Made by a program: the position numbers and the translations under genes
In this document: positions 1-9,028 of the stretch, piece by piece
Position numbering within the stretch: position 1 is the first letter of the stretch
How the letters are laid out: the number at the start of each line of letters is the position of its first letter
Notes under the pieces: generated by a model
The model's input: only the letters and a program-made list of their open reading frames with translations
The model's database searches: none
What the model was told of the DNA's origin: nothing
From: Oceanobacillus kimchii X50
Lineage (GTDB): Bacteria > Bacillota > Bacilli > Bacillales > Amphibacillaceae
Assembly (NCBI RefSeq): GCF_000340475.1
Contig: NZ_CM001792.1
Span: 3,248,592 to 3,312,591, forward strand
Direction of reading: 5' to 3'
DNA length: 64,000 bases

Positions 1-247
1 TTACAATATTTTAAACTAAGATGTCAAATAATTATCAAAATAGAAAGCGAATACATAATATCGTTTACATAACAATCTAATCGCTATTCCGCCGTGATAA
101 CCAAAAATTTTGATATATCTTAATTTTAGAACTTTATTTTTCGACAATAATTTTGAAATTATTGATTTTTGTGTCTGTATTAGGGTTTCTGATACATATT
201 TCCTATTATATTTTTACAAAATTCTTTCTTTCTCAACATTCACCTTA
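1..247. other. Upstream intergenic stretch, no gene seen
   Basis: The start of the window holds no convincing reading frame on either strand. It is very AT rich. The only structure noticed is a 20-bp near-palindrome at 145-164 with 9-bp arms (CAATAATTT and AAATTATTG), followed by a T-rich run. It could be an operator or the terminator of a gene lying to the left of the window; neither can be decided from here. Confidence 0.4.
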
Positions 248-275
248 TTGTAAATCAATTCGTTCATGATATAAT
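248..275 (+). promoter_or_regulatory. Sigma-A promoter of the peptide ABC transporter operon
   Basis: A TTGTAA -35 box (248-253) is separated by 16 bp from a perfect TATAAT -10 box (270-275). Transcription would start near 282, about 40 nt before the first permease gene. No terminator is seen between this point and 4285, so the four transporter genes probably share this promoter. Confidence 0.6.
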
Positions 276-319
276 CATACAGATAGTATACTTATTGATA
301 GAAAGGAAGTTAGCAAACT

Positions 320-1222
320 ATGAGCCAACCAACAGAACACATAGAAACTCCCCAAACTGCTCATAAGCCACCTAATCCTAGGCTGAAAAGTTGGAAAATT
401 GTTTTTAATAAGTTTAAGAAAAATAAATCAGCTATGATTGGTGGATTTTTAATTATTCTTTTATTAATTATTGCAATTGTTGGGCCATTTTTCACTCCAT
501 ATGAACCCTATGAACAAGATATCGTGAACAAGTTACAAAGTCCTTCTGCCGAACATTGGTTTGGAACGGATAACTTTGGAAGAGATATTTTTAGTCGTGT
601 TATTCAAGGGACAGGATTAACACTTACTATTGGATTTTTCTCCATAGCCTTAGGTGCAACCCTTGGCGTTCTTTTTGGTTTAATAGCAGGTTTTTATGGC
701 AAACGAACAGATAGCATTATTATGCGAGTTATGGATATTTTACTTGCTTTCCCTGGTATTCTTTTAGCCTTAGCTATTGTAACTGTACTTGGAGGAAGTA
801 TTGCGAACTTAATCATTGCAGTTGCAGTCTCAAGTATTCCTGTATTTGCACGTATCGTTCGTGGATCTGTTTTATCTGTTAAGAATTTAGAGTATATCGA
901 TGCTATGCGCGCACTTGGCGCTAGTGACACCCGGATTATTTTTAAACACATTTTTCCGAATATTACCTCTCCTATCATCGTTCAGGCAACTCTGAGTATT
1001 GCCACAGCAATTCTATCTGCAAGTGGACTATCTTTCCTCGGTTTAGGCGCACAACCGCCATCCGCTGAATGGGGTGCGATGCTTAGTGATGGAAGAAACT
1101 ACTTATATAATGCAGGACATGTTGCACTCTTCCCTGGTTTAGCTATTGTAGTAGCTGTATTAGCATTTAACCTGTTAGGCGATGGATTACGAGATGCATT
1201 TGATCCAAAAACGAAAGAATAG
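320..1222 (+). CDS. Oligopeptide/dipeptide ABC transporter permease (OppC/DppC type)
   Basis: One of two inner-membrane permeases of a peptide importer, taking up di- or oligopeptides delivered by a lipoprotein receptor. The 300-aa protein has the N-terminal cytoplasmic extension and first membrane helix (about residues 36-58) typical of the C-type permease, then a HWFGTDNFGRDIFSRV motif and a binding-protein-dependent transport domain with the EAA loop (around DAMRALGASDTRIIFKHIFPN). Length is normal. The ATG at 320 follows GAAAGGAAG at a good distance. It is the first gene of a C-B-D-F operon, an inversion of the usual B-C order. Substrate cannot be predicted from sequence. Confidence 0.93.
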   Translation: MSQPTEHIETPQTAHKPPNPRLKSWKIVFNKFKKNKSAMIGGFLIILLLIIAIVGPFFTPYEPYEQDIVNKLQSPSAEHWFGTDNFGRDIFSRVIQGTGLTLTIGFFSIALGATLGVLFGLIAGFYGKRTDSIIMRVMDILLAFPGILLALAIVTVLGGSIANLIIAVAVSSIPVFARIVRGSVLSVKNLEYIDAMRALGASDTRIIFKHIFPNITSPIIVQATLSIATAILSASGLSFLGLGAQPPSAEWGAMLSDGRNYLYNAGHVALFPGLAIVVAVLAFNLLGDGLRDAFDPKTKE

Positions 1223-1238
1223 AAAGAGGTGAACAGCT

Positions 1239-2195
1239 ATGTTTAAATTTATTATTCGAAGATTACTGCAAACCATCCCCGTATTGATTGGGGTATCTAT
1301 ATTAGTATTTAGTATGATGCACTTAATCCCAGGTGATCCAGCTCAAATTCTGGCAGGTGAAAGTGCACCAAAAGAACAAGTCGAAAATATTCGAGAAAGA
1401 CTAGGTTTAAACGAACCCATTCCAATGCAATATTTCTCATATGTTACGGATGCTGTTCAAGGTGACTTAGGCAACTCAATGAGAAGCGGACGACCCGTCG
1501 CAGAAGAAATCGGAGCAAGATTCTGGGTTACCGTTGAATTTTCAATATATGCTACTATTCTAGGAGTATTTTTAGGTTTAATTGCTGGTATTGTATCAGC
1601 AACACGCAAATATTCATTTTTAGATACTTCTTTAATGCTAGTTGCCTTATTCGGACTATCCATGCCAAATTTCTGGCTTGGTTTAATGTTAATTCAATGG
1701 TTCTCTATAGGTATTGATCTACCAGCATGGGTACCGTTCTTTGACAACACGAGTTGGTTTAGTCCTTCAGGATGGGGAAATTTTGATCAATTAGTTCTTC
1801 CCGTTATTACTTTAGGAACAGGTAGTGCAGCTATTATTGCTAGAATGACAAGGTCCAGTATGCTAGATGTTATTGGACAAGATTATATACGTACAGCCCG
1901 TGCAAAAGGGGTGAAAGAAACCATTGTTATTTATCGACATGCATTAAAAAATGCAATGATTCCAGTAGTAACGGTTGTAGGGCTACAGTTTGGTAGTTTA
2001 CTTGGTGGGGCAGTACTTGCTGAATCCGTATTTGCGATTAATGGTATGGGTAAATTAATTATTGATTCTATTACTGCTCGTGACTTTCCAGTTGTACAAG
2101 GTACTATTCTTGTAGTAGCACTATTATTCGTTCTCGTAAATCTATTAGTAGATATTACGTACAATTTCCTTAATAAACGAATCGACCTCGATTAA
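1239..2195 (+). CDS. Oligopeptide/dipeptide ABC transporter permease (OppB/DppB type)
   Basis: Second permease subunit of the importer. The 318-aa protein begins with the family's N-terminal helix (residues about 9-30), continues with the MHLIPGDPAQILAG motif of OppB/DppB proteins and carries the EAA loop near DYIRTARAKGVKETIVIYRHALKN, the coupling site for the ATPases. Six membrane segments are expected. It starts 16 nt after the stop of the C permease with a GAAAGAGGTG ribosome binding site, so the two are co-transcribed and probably coupled. No damage is visible. Confidence 0.93.
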   Translation: MFKFIIRRLLQTIPVLIGVSILVFSMMHLIPGDPAQILAGESAPKEQVENIRERLGLNEPIPMQYFSYVTDAVQGDLGNSMRSGRPVAEEIGARFWVTVEFSIYATILGVFLGLIAGIVSATRKYSFLDTSLMLVALFGLSMPNFWLGLMLIQWFSIGIDLPAWVPFFDNTSWFSPSGWGNFDQLVLPVITLGTGSAAIIARMTRSSMLDVIGQDYIRTARAKGVKETIVIYRHALKNAMIPVVTVVGLQFGSLLGGAVLAESVFAINGMGKLIIDSITARDFPVVQGTILVVALLFVLVNLLVDITYNFLNKRIDLD

Positions 2196-2244
2196 CATTT
2201 TAGTCCTACAAGAAGTATGAAGTAAGAGAAAGGAGCAAAATATA

Positions 2245-3288
2245 ATGACAAGTGCACCAAACACTTATGATAATATATTAGAGATTAATGAGTTACAGAC
2301 TTCCTTTTTCACCAAAGATCTAGAGGTAAAAGCTGTTGATGGTGTATCCTTTAGTATTCCTAAAGGGAAAGTACTAGGTGTTGTTGGTGAGTCTGGTTCC
2401 GGAAAAAGTATTACCTCATTATCAATTCTTCGTCTCATTGAAGAACCGGGAAGGATTAAAGGTGGCGAAATCAAATTTAAAGGTGAGAACCTATTAGATA
2501 AATCAGAAGCTCAAATGCGTAAAATTAGAGGAAATGAAATTTCAATGATTTTCCAAGAGCCGATGACATCGCTAAATCCTACTTTTACAGTAGGTCAACA
2601 GATTGGTGAAGCTTACAAAATTCATCAAGGTTTAAATAAAAAAGAAGCTAAAAAACGTTCAATAGAAATGTTGAAATTAGTAGGTATTCCGTCTCCGGAA
2701 AAACGCGTGGATCAATACCCACATGAACTATCTGGCGGTATGAGACAACGTGTAATGATTGCAATGGCATTAGCATGTAAACCTGAATTATTAATAGCTG
2801 ATGAACCTACTACCGCTCTCGATGTAACTATTCAAGCACAAATACTAGATTTAATTAAAGATTTACAAGAGCAACTCGATATGGGAGTTCTATTAATTAC
2901 ACACGATTTAGGAGTTGTAGCTGAGACATGTGATTATGTAGCTGTAATGTATTGTGGGAAAGTTGTTGAGTATACAGATACAAAAACTCTCTTCTCTTCA
3001 CCTAAACATCCATATACTGTTGGATTAATGCAATCCATACCTCAACATGATAAAGATGTTGAAGGTGATTTATCTGTTATTAAAGGTTCTGTACCAAGTC
3101 CAGCAAACATGCCTAAGGGATGTCGGTTTGCTCCACGCTGTCCGTTTGCTACAGACTTATGTCATGAAAAACTGCCAAATTTAGAAACAGATGAAGATGG
3201 TAATCAAATTCGTTGTTGGATATACTCTGATGAATGGAATGGAGATCCGGAGGTGAGTGTTTATGAACAATCAGAAACAACTTCTTAA
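2245..3288 (+). CDS. Peptide ABC transporter ATP-binding protein (OppD/DppD type)
   Basis: Cytoplasmic ATPase energising peptide import, expected to pair with the following gene product. Visible motifs: Walker A GESGSGKS (48-55), Q-loop in [15 protein letters not shown] signature LSGGMRQR (162-169), Walker B LLIADEP (182-188) and the D/H loops (LITHDLG). The C-terminus has the oligopeptide-transporter extension with a cysteine cluster ([10 protein letters not shown]...LC...RCW) that binds an Fe-S cluster in characterised DppD proteins. The 347 aa are full length. The end overlaps the next gene by about 26 nt. Confidence 0.94.
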   Translation: MTSAPNTYDNILEINELQTSFFTKDLEVKAVDGVSFSIPKGKVLGVVGESGSGKSITSLSILRLIEEPGRIKGGEIKFKGENLLDKSEAQMRKIRGNEISMIFQEPMTSLNPTFTVGQQIGEAYKIHQGLNKKEAKKRSIEMLKLVGIPSPEKRVDQYPHELSGGMRQRVMIAMALACKPELLIADEPTTALDVTIQAQILDLIKDLQEQLDMGVLLITHDLGVVAETCDYVAVMYCGKVVEYTDTKTLFSSPKHPYTVGLMQSIPQHDKDVEGDLSVIKGSVPSPANMPKGCRFAPRCPFATDLCHEKLPNLETDEDGNQIRCWIYSDEWNGDPEVSVYEQSETTS

Positions 3289-4285
3289 AGTACGGGATTT
3301 AAAACAACACTTTCCTATTAAAGGTGGAGTTTTCGGTAAAACGGTTAATCATGTTAAAGCGGTGGATGGTGTTTCATTTGATGTATATGAAGGTGAAACA
3401 TTAAGTATCGTTGGGGAATCTGGTTGTGGTAAGTCAACTACAGGAAGAGCTATTTTACGTTTAGATGAACCGACGAGTGGAGAAGTAGAGTTTAATGGTA
3501 CGAATATACTTGAATTAAAGAAAAAAGAAATGAATAAATTCAGGAAAGATATGCAAATTATCTTCCAGGACCCTTATGCCTCTATTAACCCACGTCAAAC
3601 CGTTAGACAGGTGTTAACAGAAGCAATGGAGATTCAAAATTCTTATCCAAAAACGGAGAGAAAAGAGAAAGTATTAGAATTAATGGAACGTGTAGGCCTT
3701 GGCCCACACCAAGCGGATCGTTTCCCACATGAATTTAGTGGAGGACAGCGTCAACGTATTGGGATCGCGCGTGCTCTGACGGTTGATCCCAAACTTATTA
3801 TTGCTGATGAAGCAGTATCTGCATTAGATGTGTCTATACAAGCACAGGTTATTAATCTATTAAAAGAATTACAGCGTGATTATAACCTTACTTATTTATT
3901 TATCTCTCATGATTTAGGGGTTGTTCGTCACATATCTGATCGTATTATCGTTATGTATCTTGGAAAAATCGTAGAAATTGCAGATAAAAAATCATTATTT
4001 GATAATAATATGCATCCATATACAAAAGCATTATTGTCTGCTATCCCAAGTACAGATATGGAGAAAAAACGAGAGCGTATCTTACTAAAAGGAGATGTTC
4101 CTTCTCCAATAGATCCTCCACAAGGTTGTCGGTTCCATACTCGTTGCCCATTTGCAACAGAGTTGTGTCGTACAGAAGTTCCTGAGCTTAGAAATGCAGA
4201 TGGAATGCAAGAAGGTCACTTATCTGCTTGTCACCATATGGAAGCTATTCGTTCTGGTGAACATAAACAAACCGTAAATGCTTAA
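3263..4285 (+). CDS. Peptide ABC transporter ATP-binding protein (OppF/DppF type)
   Basis: Second ATPase of the importer. Walker A GESGCGKS (51-58), signature FSGGQRQRIGIARAL, Walker B LIIADEAVSALD (Ala replaces the usual Pro after DE, common in OppF) and the C-terminal CRFHTRCPFA cysteine region are present. The frame is open from a GTG at 3257, but GGAGG at 3249-3253 lies only 3 nt from that codon and 9 nt from the ATG at 3263, so the ATG is preferred (340 aa). The gene overlaps the preceding ATPase, indicating translational coupling. A strong terminator follows, closing the operon. Confidence 0.94.
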   Translation: MNNQKQLLKVRDLKQHFPIKGGVFGKTVNHVKAVDGVSFDVYEGETLSIVGESGCGKSTTGRAILRLDEPTSGEVEFNGTNILELKKKEMNKFRKDMQIIFQDPYASINPRQTVRQVLTEAMEIQNSYPKTERKEKVLELMERVGLGPHQADRFPHEFSGGQRQRIGIARALTVDPKLIIADEAVSALDVSIQAQVINLLKELQRDYNLTYLFISHDLGVVRHISDRIIVMYLGKIVEIADKKSLFDNNMHPYTKALLSAIPSTDMEKKRERILLKGDVPSPIDPPQGCRFHTRCPFATELCRTEVPELRNADGMQEGHLSACHHMEAIRSGEHKQTVNA

Positions 4286-4292
4286 AACTATT

Positions 4293-4336
4293 AGACGCCT
4301 GAGACAAAAATCCTTTATCTCAAGGCGTCTTTTATT
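4293..4336 (+). terminator. Terminator of the peptide transporter operon
   Basis: Inverted repeat AGACGCC-T-GAGA / TCTC-AA-GGCGTCT followed by TTTTATTA, 8 nt after the last stop codon of the operon. Confidence 0.85.
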
Positions 4337-4440
4337 ATGTGAATTAATTTGATAATAAGTCTTTTGTTTAATTTTCTGCTTATATAACCCTCTACGATAC
4401 CATCTTAATAGATAGAGATAGATTTTCTTTCTTGCAAACA

Positions 4441-4482
4441 AAAAAGAACTATTGTACGCGTTAACGTACAATAGTTCTTTTT
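4441..4482 (-). terminator. Terminator of the peptide-binding lipoprotein gene
   Basis: A perfect 18-bp stem (4441-4458 with 4465-4482) around a 6-nt loop. The outer arms are runs of A and T, so it could work in both directions, but its main client is the leftward lipoprotein gene ending at 4492. Confidence 0.88.
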
Positions 4483-4491
4483 CATTACATA

Positions 4492-6117
4492 TTATTGTTC
4501 TAAAGATACATCTTTTAACTGAAGAATCTGTGTTGGTAATTGTGTTAAACCTTGTACTTTATCACTTACTCCTAGTAAGAAATCTTGGTGATGAATGTAT
4601 AGCATCGGAGCTACTTCTGTTAGCTTTTCTTGAATTTGGCTATAAAGCTCTTGACGAGCCTCTGGATCTGGCTCTTGACGTGCTTCATCTAGAAGTGCAT
4701 CAAGTTCTTCATCTTTGGTAAACGTACGGTTACCAGGATCTCCTACATTATTAGAATGGAATAATGGATATAATCCATAATCCGCATCACCAGTAACAGT
4801 GGACCAACCTAGTACAAACATATCATGTTCTCCTTGTGCAGTCTGCTCTAAATAAGCACCCCACTCAAGCACTTGTACATCTACATCAATATTGAACTCT
4901 TTTAATTGAGCTTGGATATTTGTTGCGGCATCTACACGCTCTTGGTTATCGTTTGTCCAAAGTGTAGTAGAGAAACCATCTTCTAACCCTGCTTCCGCAA
5001 GTAATTCTTTTGCTTGTTCCGGATCATACTCCAATCCTGGAGCATTTTCGTCATACCCAAATACATCTGGAGCTAATGGCCCAATTGCTGGAGTACCTAC
5101 TCCATTATAAATACCGTCAATAATTTGACTCTTATCAATCGCCATATTGATTGCCTTACGTACGTTCGGATCATCAAAAGGCTCTTTTTCCATGTTAAAA
5201 CCAACATAAGATAAACTTACACTACCTTGTTGTTGTACACTAACTCCATCCATTGCTTCCACTTGTTCTACGTCATTTGGACTAAGCGGATCAGAAATAT
5301 GTGATTCACCAGTTTGTAATTCTGCTACTCTTGTAAGACCTTCACTTACTACCTTAAATACTACAGAATCAAGTTTTGCAGGCTCATCCCAATATTCTTC
5401 ATTCTTAACTAAGCGAATTTGTGAACCTGGATCCCATTTATCAAACTTGAAAAATCCGGTACCAACTGGATTACTACTAATTACACTACCAGGATCTTCT
5501 CCATTTTCCATAGCTGCATAATCTTCATTAATAACTTCTAAAGATACCATTGCTCCCCCATTATGCGCTAAGTGAGCTGGAAGTGGTGAAAATGGATACT
5601 CTGTTGTAAAACGAATTGTATAGTCATCTACAACTTCAATTTCTTCGATCATTTCATATAAGAATAAACGTGGAGACCCTACATCTGGATCTAAGATACG
5701 TTCGATATTTGCTTTAACAACTTCTGCGTTAAAGTCTGATCCATCGTGGAATTTAACACCTTCACGAAGTTTGAATTCCCATGTAGTATCATCAATTGCT
5801 TCCCATTCTGTTGCCAGACTTGGTTGCACTTCCATATTTGCATCTTGTTTGGTCAAAGATTCAAATATGTTTGCTTGTACATTACTAGAAGGTACGTCAT
5901 TGGAACCAGCTGGATCCAACGATACAGCATCTGATAGATTTGCTATAATAAGTTCTCCACCTTCTGCACCTTCAGTAGTTTCTTCTGCGTCTGCATCAGA
6001 ATCACCAGAAGAATCTGTGTCACCACCTTCATCAGGTTCACTAGCACATGCTACTAGTACAACACTGAGAAGTAAACCAAAAACTAGTAATAATAAAGAC
6101 TTTTTTGACAATTTCAC
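4492..6117 (-). CDS. Peptide-binding lipoprotein of an ABC transporter (SBP family 5)
   Basis: Extracellular receptor that captures peptides for the importer next door. The 541-aa protein has a lipoprotein signal peptide with lipobox LVAC and lipidation at Cys24, an acidic low-complexity linker (about 27-50) and an SBP_bac_5 domain to the end (for example LATEWEAIDDTTWEFKLREGVKFHDG). The start is a GTG at 6117, supported by AGGGGGGA upstream on the minus strand. It is convergent with the permease/ATPase operon rather than inside it, so receptor and translocator can be expressed separately. Length and motifs are normal; the ligand is unknown. Confidence 0.94.
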   Translation of the reverse strand: MKLSKKSLLLLVFGLLLSVVLVACASEPDEGGDTDSSGDSDADAEETTEGAEGGELIIANLSDAVSLDPAGSNDVPSSNVQANIFESLTKQDANMEVQPSLATEWEAIDDTTWEFKLREGVKFHDGSDFNAEVVKANIERILDPDVGSPRLFLYEMIEEIEVVDDYTIRFTTEYPFSPLPAHLAHNGGAMVSLEVINEDYAAMENGEDPGSVISSNPVGTGFFKFDKWDPGSQIRLVKNEEYWDEPAKLDSVVFKVVSEGLTRVAELQTGESHISDPLSPNDVEQVEAMDGVSVQQQGSVSLSYVGFNMEKEPFDDPNVRKAINMAIDKSQIIDGIYNGVGTPAIGPLAPDVFGYDENAPGLEYDPEQAKELLAEAGLEDGFSTTLWTNDNQERVDAATNIQAQLKEFNIDVDVQVLEWGAYLEQTAQGEHDMFVLGWSTVTGDADYGLYPLFHSNNVGDPGNRTFTKDEELDALLDEARQEPDPEARQELYSQIQEKLTEVAPMLYIHHQDFLLGVSDKVQGLTQLPTQILQLKDVSLEQ

Positions 6118-6284
6118 GTAAATCCCCCCTAAGTTGCTAATTTAAAATCTTTTTTTATTTCGGAAAACTGTCTATTATATATTAATCTATTTTTTGCAAA
6201 ATTTCAATGATATAATCATTTTAGTCTAAATTTTAATTGGTAATTAGGTCATAATGCATATATTCAATTATTATCTCTGTTTTC

Positions 6285-6313
6285 TTGACAATATTCCGAA
6301 AATTCAATATGAT
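6285..6313 (+). promoter_or_regulatory. Sigma-A promoter of the serine hydrolase/regulator operon
   Basis: A consensus TTGACA -35 box (6285-6290), a 17-bp spacer and TATGAT (6308-6313). It is one of the best promoter matches in the window and lies about 40 nt before the serine hydrolase start. Confidence 0.75.
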
Positions 6314-6350
6314 AATTGCATATGTATTTTAATTGGAAGGGTGTATCGTC

Positions 6351-7145
6351 TTGTCATTAAAATATATTGAGAGATCTTTATCAGCTATTAAGCCTGCTCC
6401 CCCAGTTTCCGTTAGCGTAATACTTAAGACCAATACCGGAATAATTTGTTCAAAAGAAACAAAACAAATGCAATCAGCCAGCATAATTAAATTGTTTATT
6501 TTGGCATCAGCATATCATTTCAAAGAAATAGGCAAATTATCTTTAACGGAAAAAATACGAATATCTACTAATGGTCATGTTAAAGGGTCTGGCGTTATTT
6601 CTTACTTAACTGATGTTCCATTTCTAACGTATCAACAATTACTAGAATTAATGATTATTGTATCGGATAATACCGCAAGTAATTATCTTATAGACAGATT
6701 AGGAATCTCAAATATTCAAGCATTTATTGAGAGTTTGGGTTGTCAACAGACAAGATTAGAACGGAAGTTTATGGATGTGGAGGCACAAAAATTAGGTAAA
6801 GAAAATGTAACTTCAGCATTGGATGTATTACGATTATTTGATATATTTACAGAGAAGAATAATTTTTTAGGGGAAAATTCCCAACAACACATACTACACA
6901 TATTAAATAATCAACAGTTTAATAGTAAATTAACTGCTTTTACAGAATATAACCCTCTCGTTACGTCATATCACAAAACTGGTGAATTAAAAGGTGTAGA
7001 ACATGACGCAGCTATCTTTCTACAAAATAATAAATTCCTTAAAGTAGTAGTACTTACAGAGGGTTGGGAAAACAACGGAGATGGTCAAGCGTTTATAGCT
7101 TCATTCGGAAAAGTACTTCATAGATTCTTACAACAAGATGTTTAA
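6351..7145 (+). CDS. Beta-lactamase-like serine hydrolase
   Basis: A 264-aa member of the class A beta-lactamase/penicillin-recognising fold (Beta-lactamase2 type). The three hallmark motifs are present: SIIK (44-47, nucleophile Ser44), SDN (105-107) and KTG (209-211). No signal peptide or lipobox is visible, which is odd for a beta-lactamase and suggests a cytoplasmic or unconventionally exported hydrolase; it may act on amino-acid amides or peptides rather than antibiotics (inference). The frame extends to a TTG at 6333, but GGAAGGG at 6335-6341 is placed correctly for the TTG at 6351. It precedes a regulator gene by 27 nt and adjoins a peptide importer. Confidence 0.8.
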   Translation: MSLKYIERSLSAIKPAPPVSVSVILKTNTGIICSKETKQMQSASIIKLFILASAYHFKEIGKLSLTEKIRISTNGHVKGSGVISYLTDVPFLTYQQLLELMIIVSDNTASNYLIDRLGISNIQAFIESLGCQQTRLERKFMDVEAQKLGKENVTSALDVLRLFDIFTEKNNFLGENSQQHILHILNNQQFNSKLTAFTEYNPLVTSYHKTGELKGVEHDAAIFLQNNKFLKVVVLTEGWENNGDGQAFIASFGKVLHRFLQQDV

Positions 7146-7172
7146 AAATATGTGTAATAAGGAGTGCTTCAT

Positions 7173-8432
7173 ATGAAGACGAAAATCGGTGTTTTTGGTG
7201 ATACAAAAACTGTCCACCGTGTACGTAACCTTGCTGAACACTACTCACAAATGGAATTATTACCGTTTATCTATGACTCAGTAACTGAGGTTGCGGACAA
7301 AATTGAAAGGGCTTTCATGTGTGACATGCTTTTATTTACTGATTACTGCTCTTACCAACACGCGTCTGAAAAAATCAAAAAAAAACAGACTCTTATTTAT
7401 GTAGATTATGATGAATACACATTTTTGTCGTCTATATTAAGACTAAAAAAGTTTTATTCATTAAATCGTATTTCTATCGATGTACCAAAAAAAATACACA
7501 TTAATGAATTACTTCAAGACATGCAAATGACTGACTTACAAATACATGCTTATGAATATGAAAAGAATCAAATCATTCCAGAAAGCGAGATCGCTTTCTA
7601 TCATTTAAAACTATACAACGAAGGAAAGATAGATGGTGTTCTTACATCTAAAATAGCTGTTCGTGATTATCTTAAAGCAGAAAATGTACCCGTATACCAA
7701 TTACAGCTCCCTAATAAAAATATCATGGATGCTCTTGATAAAACACAAGAACTAATAGAGTTATCAGAACACCATAGCACACAATTGGTAACAGGAATTA
7801 TTTCAGTTAAAGAAGGAGCTAAAATTACTCAAGATCAAATAAACGACTTAACCCATTGCCTAAATAATTTTTCTGAGGAAACGGATGCAATGCTAATACC
7901 TTGCAAAAATAATCAGTTTCTCTTAGTAGGAACGAAAAAATTATTACAGAACTTAAAAAATCATTATCGTGATTTTCCACTTATACAAGACATTGAAGGA
8001 ATTGTTGCTAGTCCAGTGAATATAGGATTTGGGTTTGGACTAAGTCCTCGTTCTTCTTTGAAACACGCACAACAAGCACATTCACAATGTAATGCGGAGA
8101 CGCATAGCATCAGCTACATTGTTAACGAACGACAAGAGACAATTGGTCCAATTGGAATAAAGCGTGATATTGATACTTCAAAGCTTTTTCATGCACTTAT
8201 CCACAAGGCTAGATTAAATAATGAACTATCCTATAATTTTATAGATTTCATTATAGAACGGAATAACGAACCTTTTTCGTCAAATGATATTGCTGACTTT
8301 TATAAAGTGACAAAACGGAGTGCAGAGCGTACGGTAAATAAATTATTAACTGGGGATGTTATTAGGATAGCTGGAGAAGAACGTCCATATTTAAAAGGAC
8401 GACCACGAAAATTGTTCTCACTAAAACAATAA
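7173..8432 (+). CDS. Putative transcriptional regulator with C-terminal winged helix
   Basis: A 419-aa protein not assigned to a named gene. The N-terminal third (MKTKIGVFGDTKTVHRVRNLAE...) looks like a nucleotide- or ligand-binding alpha/beta domain. A middle region (about 200-330, with NIGFGFGLSPRSSLKHAQQA) resembles degenerate GGDEF/GTP-cyclohydrolase-III-like domains found in some bacterial regulators. The last 60 residues (SSNDIADFYKVTKRSAERTVNKLL...GRPRKLF) read as a helix-turn-helix/winged-helix domain. AAGGAG at 7159-7164 is 8 nt from the ATG at 7173, which is preferred over the GTG at 7164. Co-transcribed with the serine hydrolase, it may control peptide uptake or hydrolysis. Confidence 0.62.
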   Translation: MKTKIGVFGDTKTVHRVRNLAEHYSQMELLPFIYDSVTEVADKIERAFMCDMLLFTDYCSYQHASEKIKKKQTLIYVDYDEYTFLSSILRLKKFYSLNRISIDVPKKIHINELLQDMQMTDLQIHAYEYEKNQIIPESEIAFYHLKLYNEGKIDGVLTSKIAVRDYLKAENVPVYQLQLPNKNIMDALDKTQELIELSEHHSTQLVTGIISVKEGAKITQDQINDLTHCLNNFSEETDAMLIPCKNNQFLLVGTKKLLQNLKNHYRDFPLIQDIEGIVASPVNIGFGFGLSPRSSLKHAQQAHSQCNAETHSISYIVNERQETIGPIGIKRDIDTSKLFHALIHKARLNNELSYNFIDFIIERNNEPFSSNDIADFYKVTKRSAERTVNKLLTGDVIRIAGEERPYLKGRPRKLFSLKQ

Positions 8433-8475
8433 ATATATAGATCGATTAATGCTCCCTAATTACAACTATGTCACA

Positions 8476-8555
8476 GGTTGAAATAGGAATGCTTCCACGA
8501 GCTTTAATCTTCATTTGAAGGTTATAAATATCGCTGAAGTCCACCTATTTCAACC
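8476..8555. repeat. 80-bp element bounded by 12-bp perfect inverted repeats
   Basis: GGTTGAAATAGG at 8476-8487 and its exact complement at 8544-8555 enclose 56 bp that themselves contain short complementary segments. No T run follows either arm, so it is not a standard terminator. It sits between convergent genes. Confidence 0.55.
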
Positions 8556-8599
8556 GCTAATAAAATACATTATGCAAATCCTGTTTGTTAATAATGACT

Positions 8600-8929
8600 T
8601 TATTTTCTACTCAAGCGATAACCATTGTGATTCGATATAATCGTTGCTGCTTTTTCAATGTCATCTTCAATTATTTGCGCCTCTAATAAATGTGTCATTG
8701 ATTGTTCGTTTTCTTTATTATCTTCATTATCTTTTTCCTGTATGGCAACATCTTGAATTAATCCCCAATGTGGACCATACGGTATTACCGGAATAAATAT
8801 TTCATTTTCAAATCCTGTTGGAATCTCATCAATAAATAGATGCTGACTTCGTACGGAGGCTAAAGAAGATTTTGCAGATACAGCATCATTCTCACTTTGA
8901 AAATATGCTCTTAATGTTTTCATTTCCAT
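8600..8929 (-). CDS. Small acidic protein of unknown function
   Basis: A 109-aa hypothetical protein starting at an ATG 8 nt after AAGGAGAG. The opening KTLRAYFQSENDAVSAKSSL and the closing EDDIEKAATIISNHNGYRLSR have the spacing of two beta-alpha units, like small stress-protein domains that detect or bind something through a ferredoxin-like fold (inference only). The middle is charged (KDNEDNKENE). No membrane segment, signal peptide or cysteine is present. It is a single gene with no obvious partner, converging on the regulator gene. Confidence 0.6.
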   Translation of the reverse strand: MEMKTLRAYFQSENDAVSAKSSLASVRSQHLFIDEIPTGFENEIFIPVIPYGPHWGLIQDVAIQEKDNEDNKENEQSMTHLLEAQIIEDDIEKAATIISNHNGYRLSRK

Positions 8930-8992
8930 ATACTTCTCTCTCCTTTATCGTTTGCTACTATCATTCCCCCTCCCCCATAAAAACAAACACTA

Positions 8993-9024
8993 TAAAAAAG
9001 CTTTCTACCAGAGGACTGGTAGAA
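8993..9024 (-). terminator. Terminator of the SNF2 helicase gene
   Basis: Read on the minus strand: 10-bp stem TTTCTACCAG / CTGGTAGAAA with a 4-nt loop, followed by GCTTTTTTATA. It lies just after the helicase stop codon at 9029. Confidence 0.88.
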
Positions 9025-9028
9025 AACC

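Noticed and set aside
4452..4721. Rightward 89-codon frame over the peptide-binding lipoprotein gene
   Set aside because: Shadow of the leftward lipoprotein gene, with a start inside a terminator stem and no ribosome binding site.
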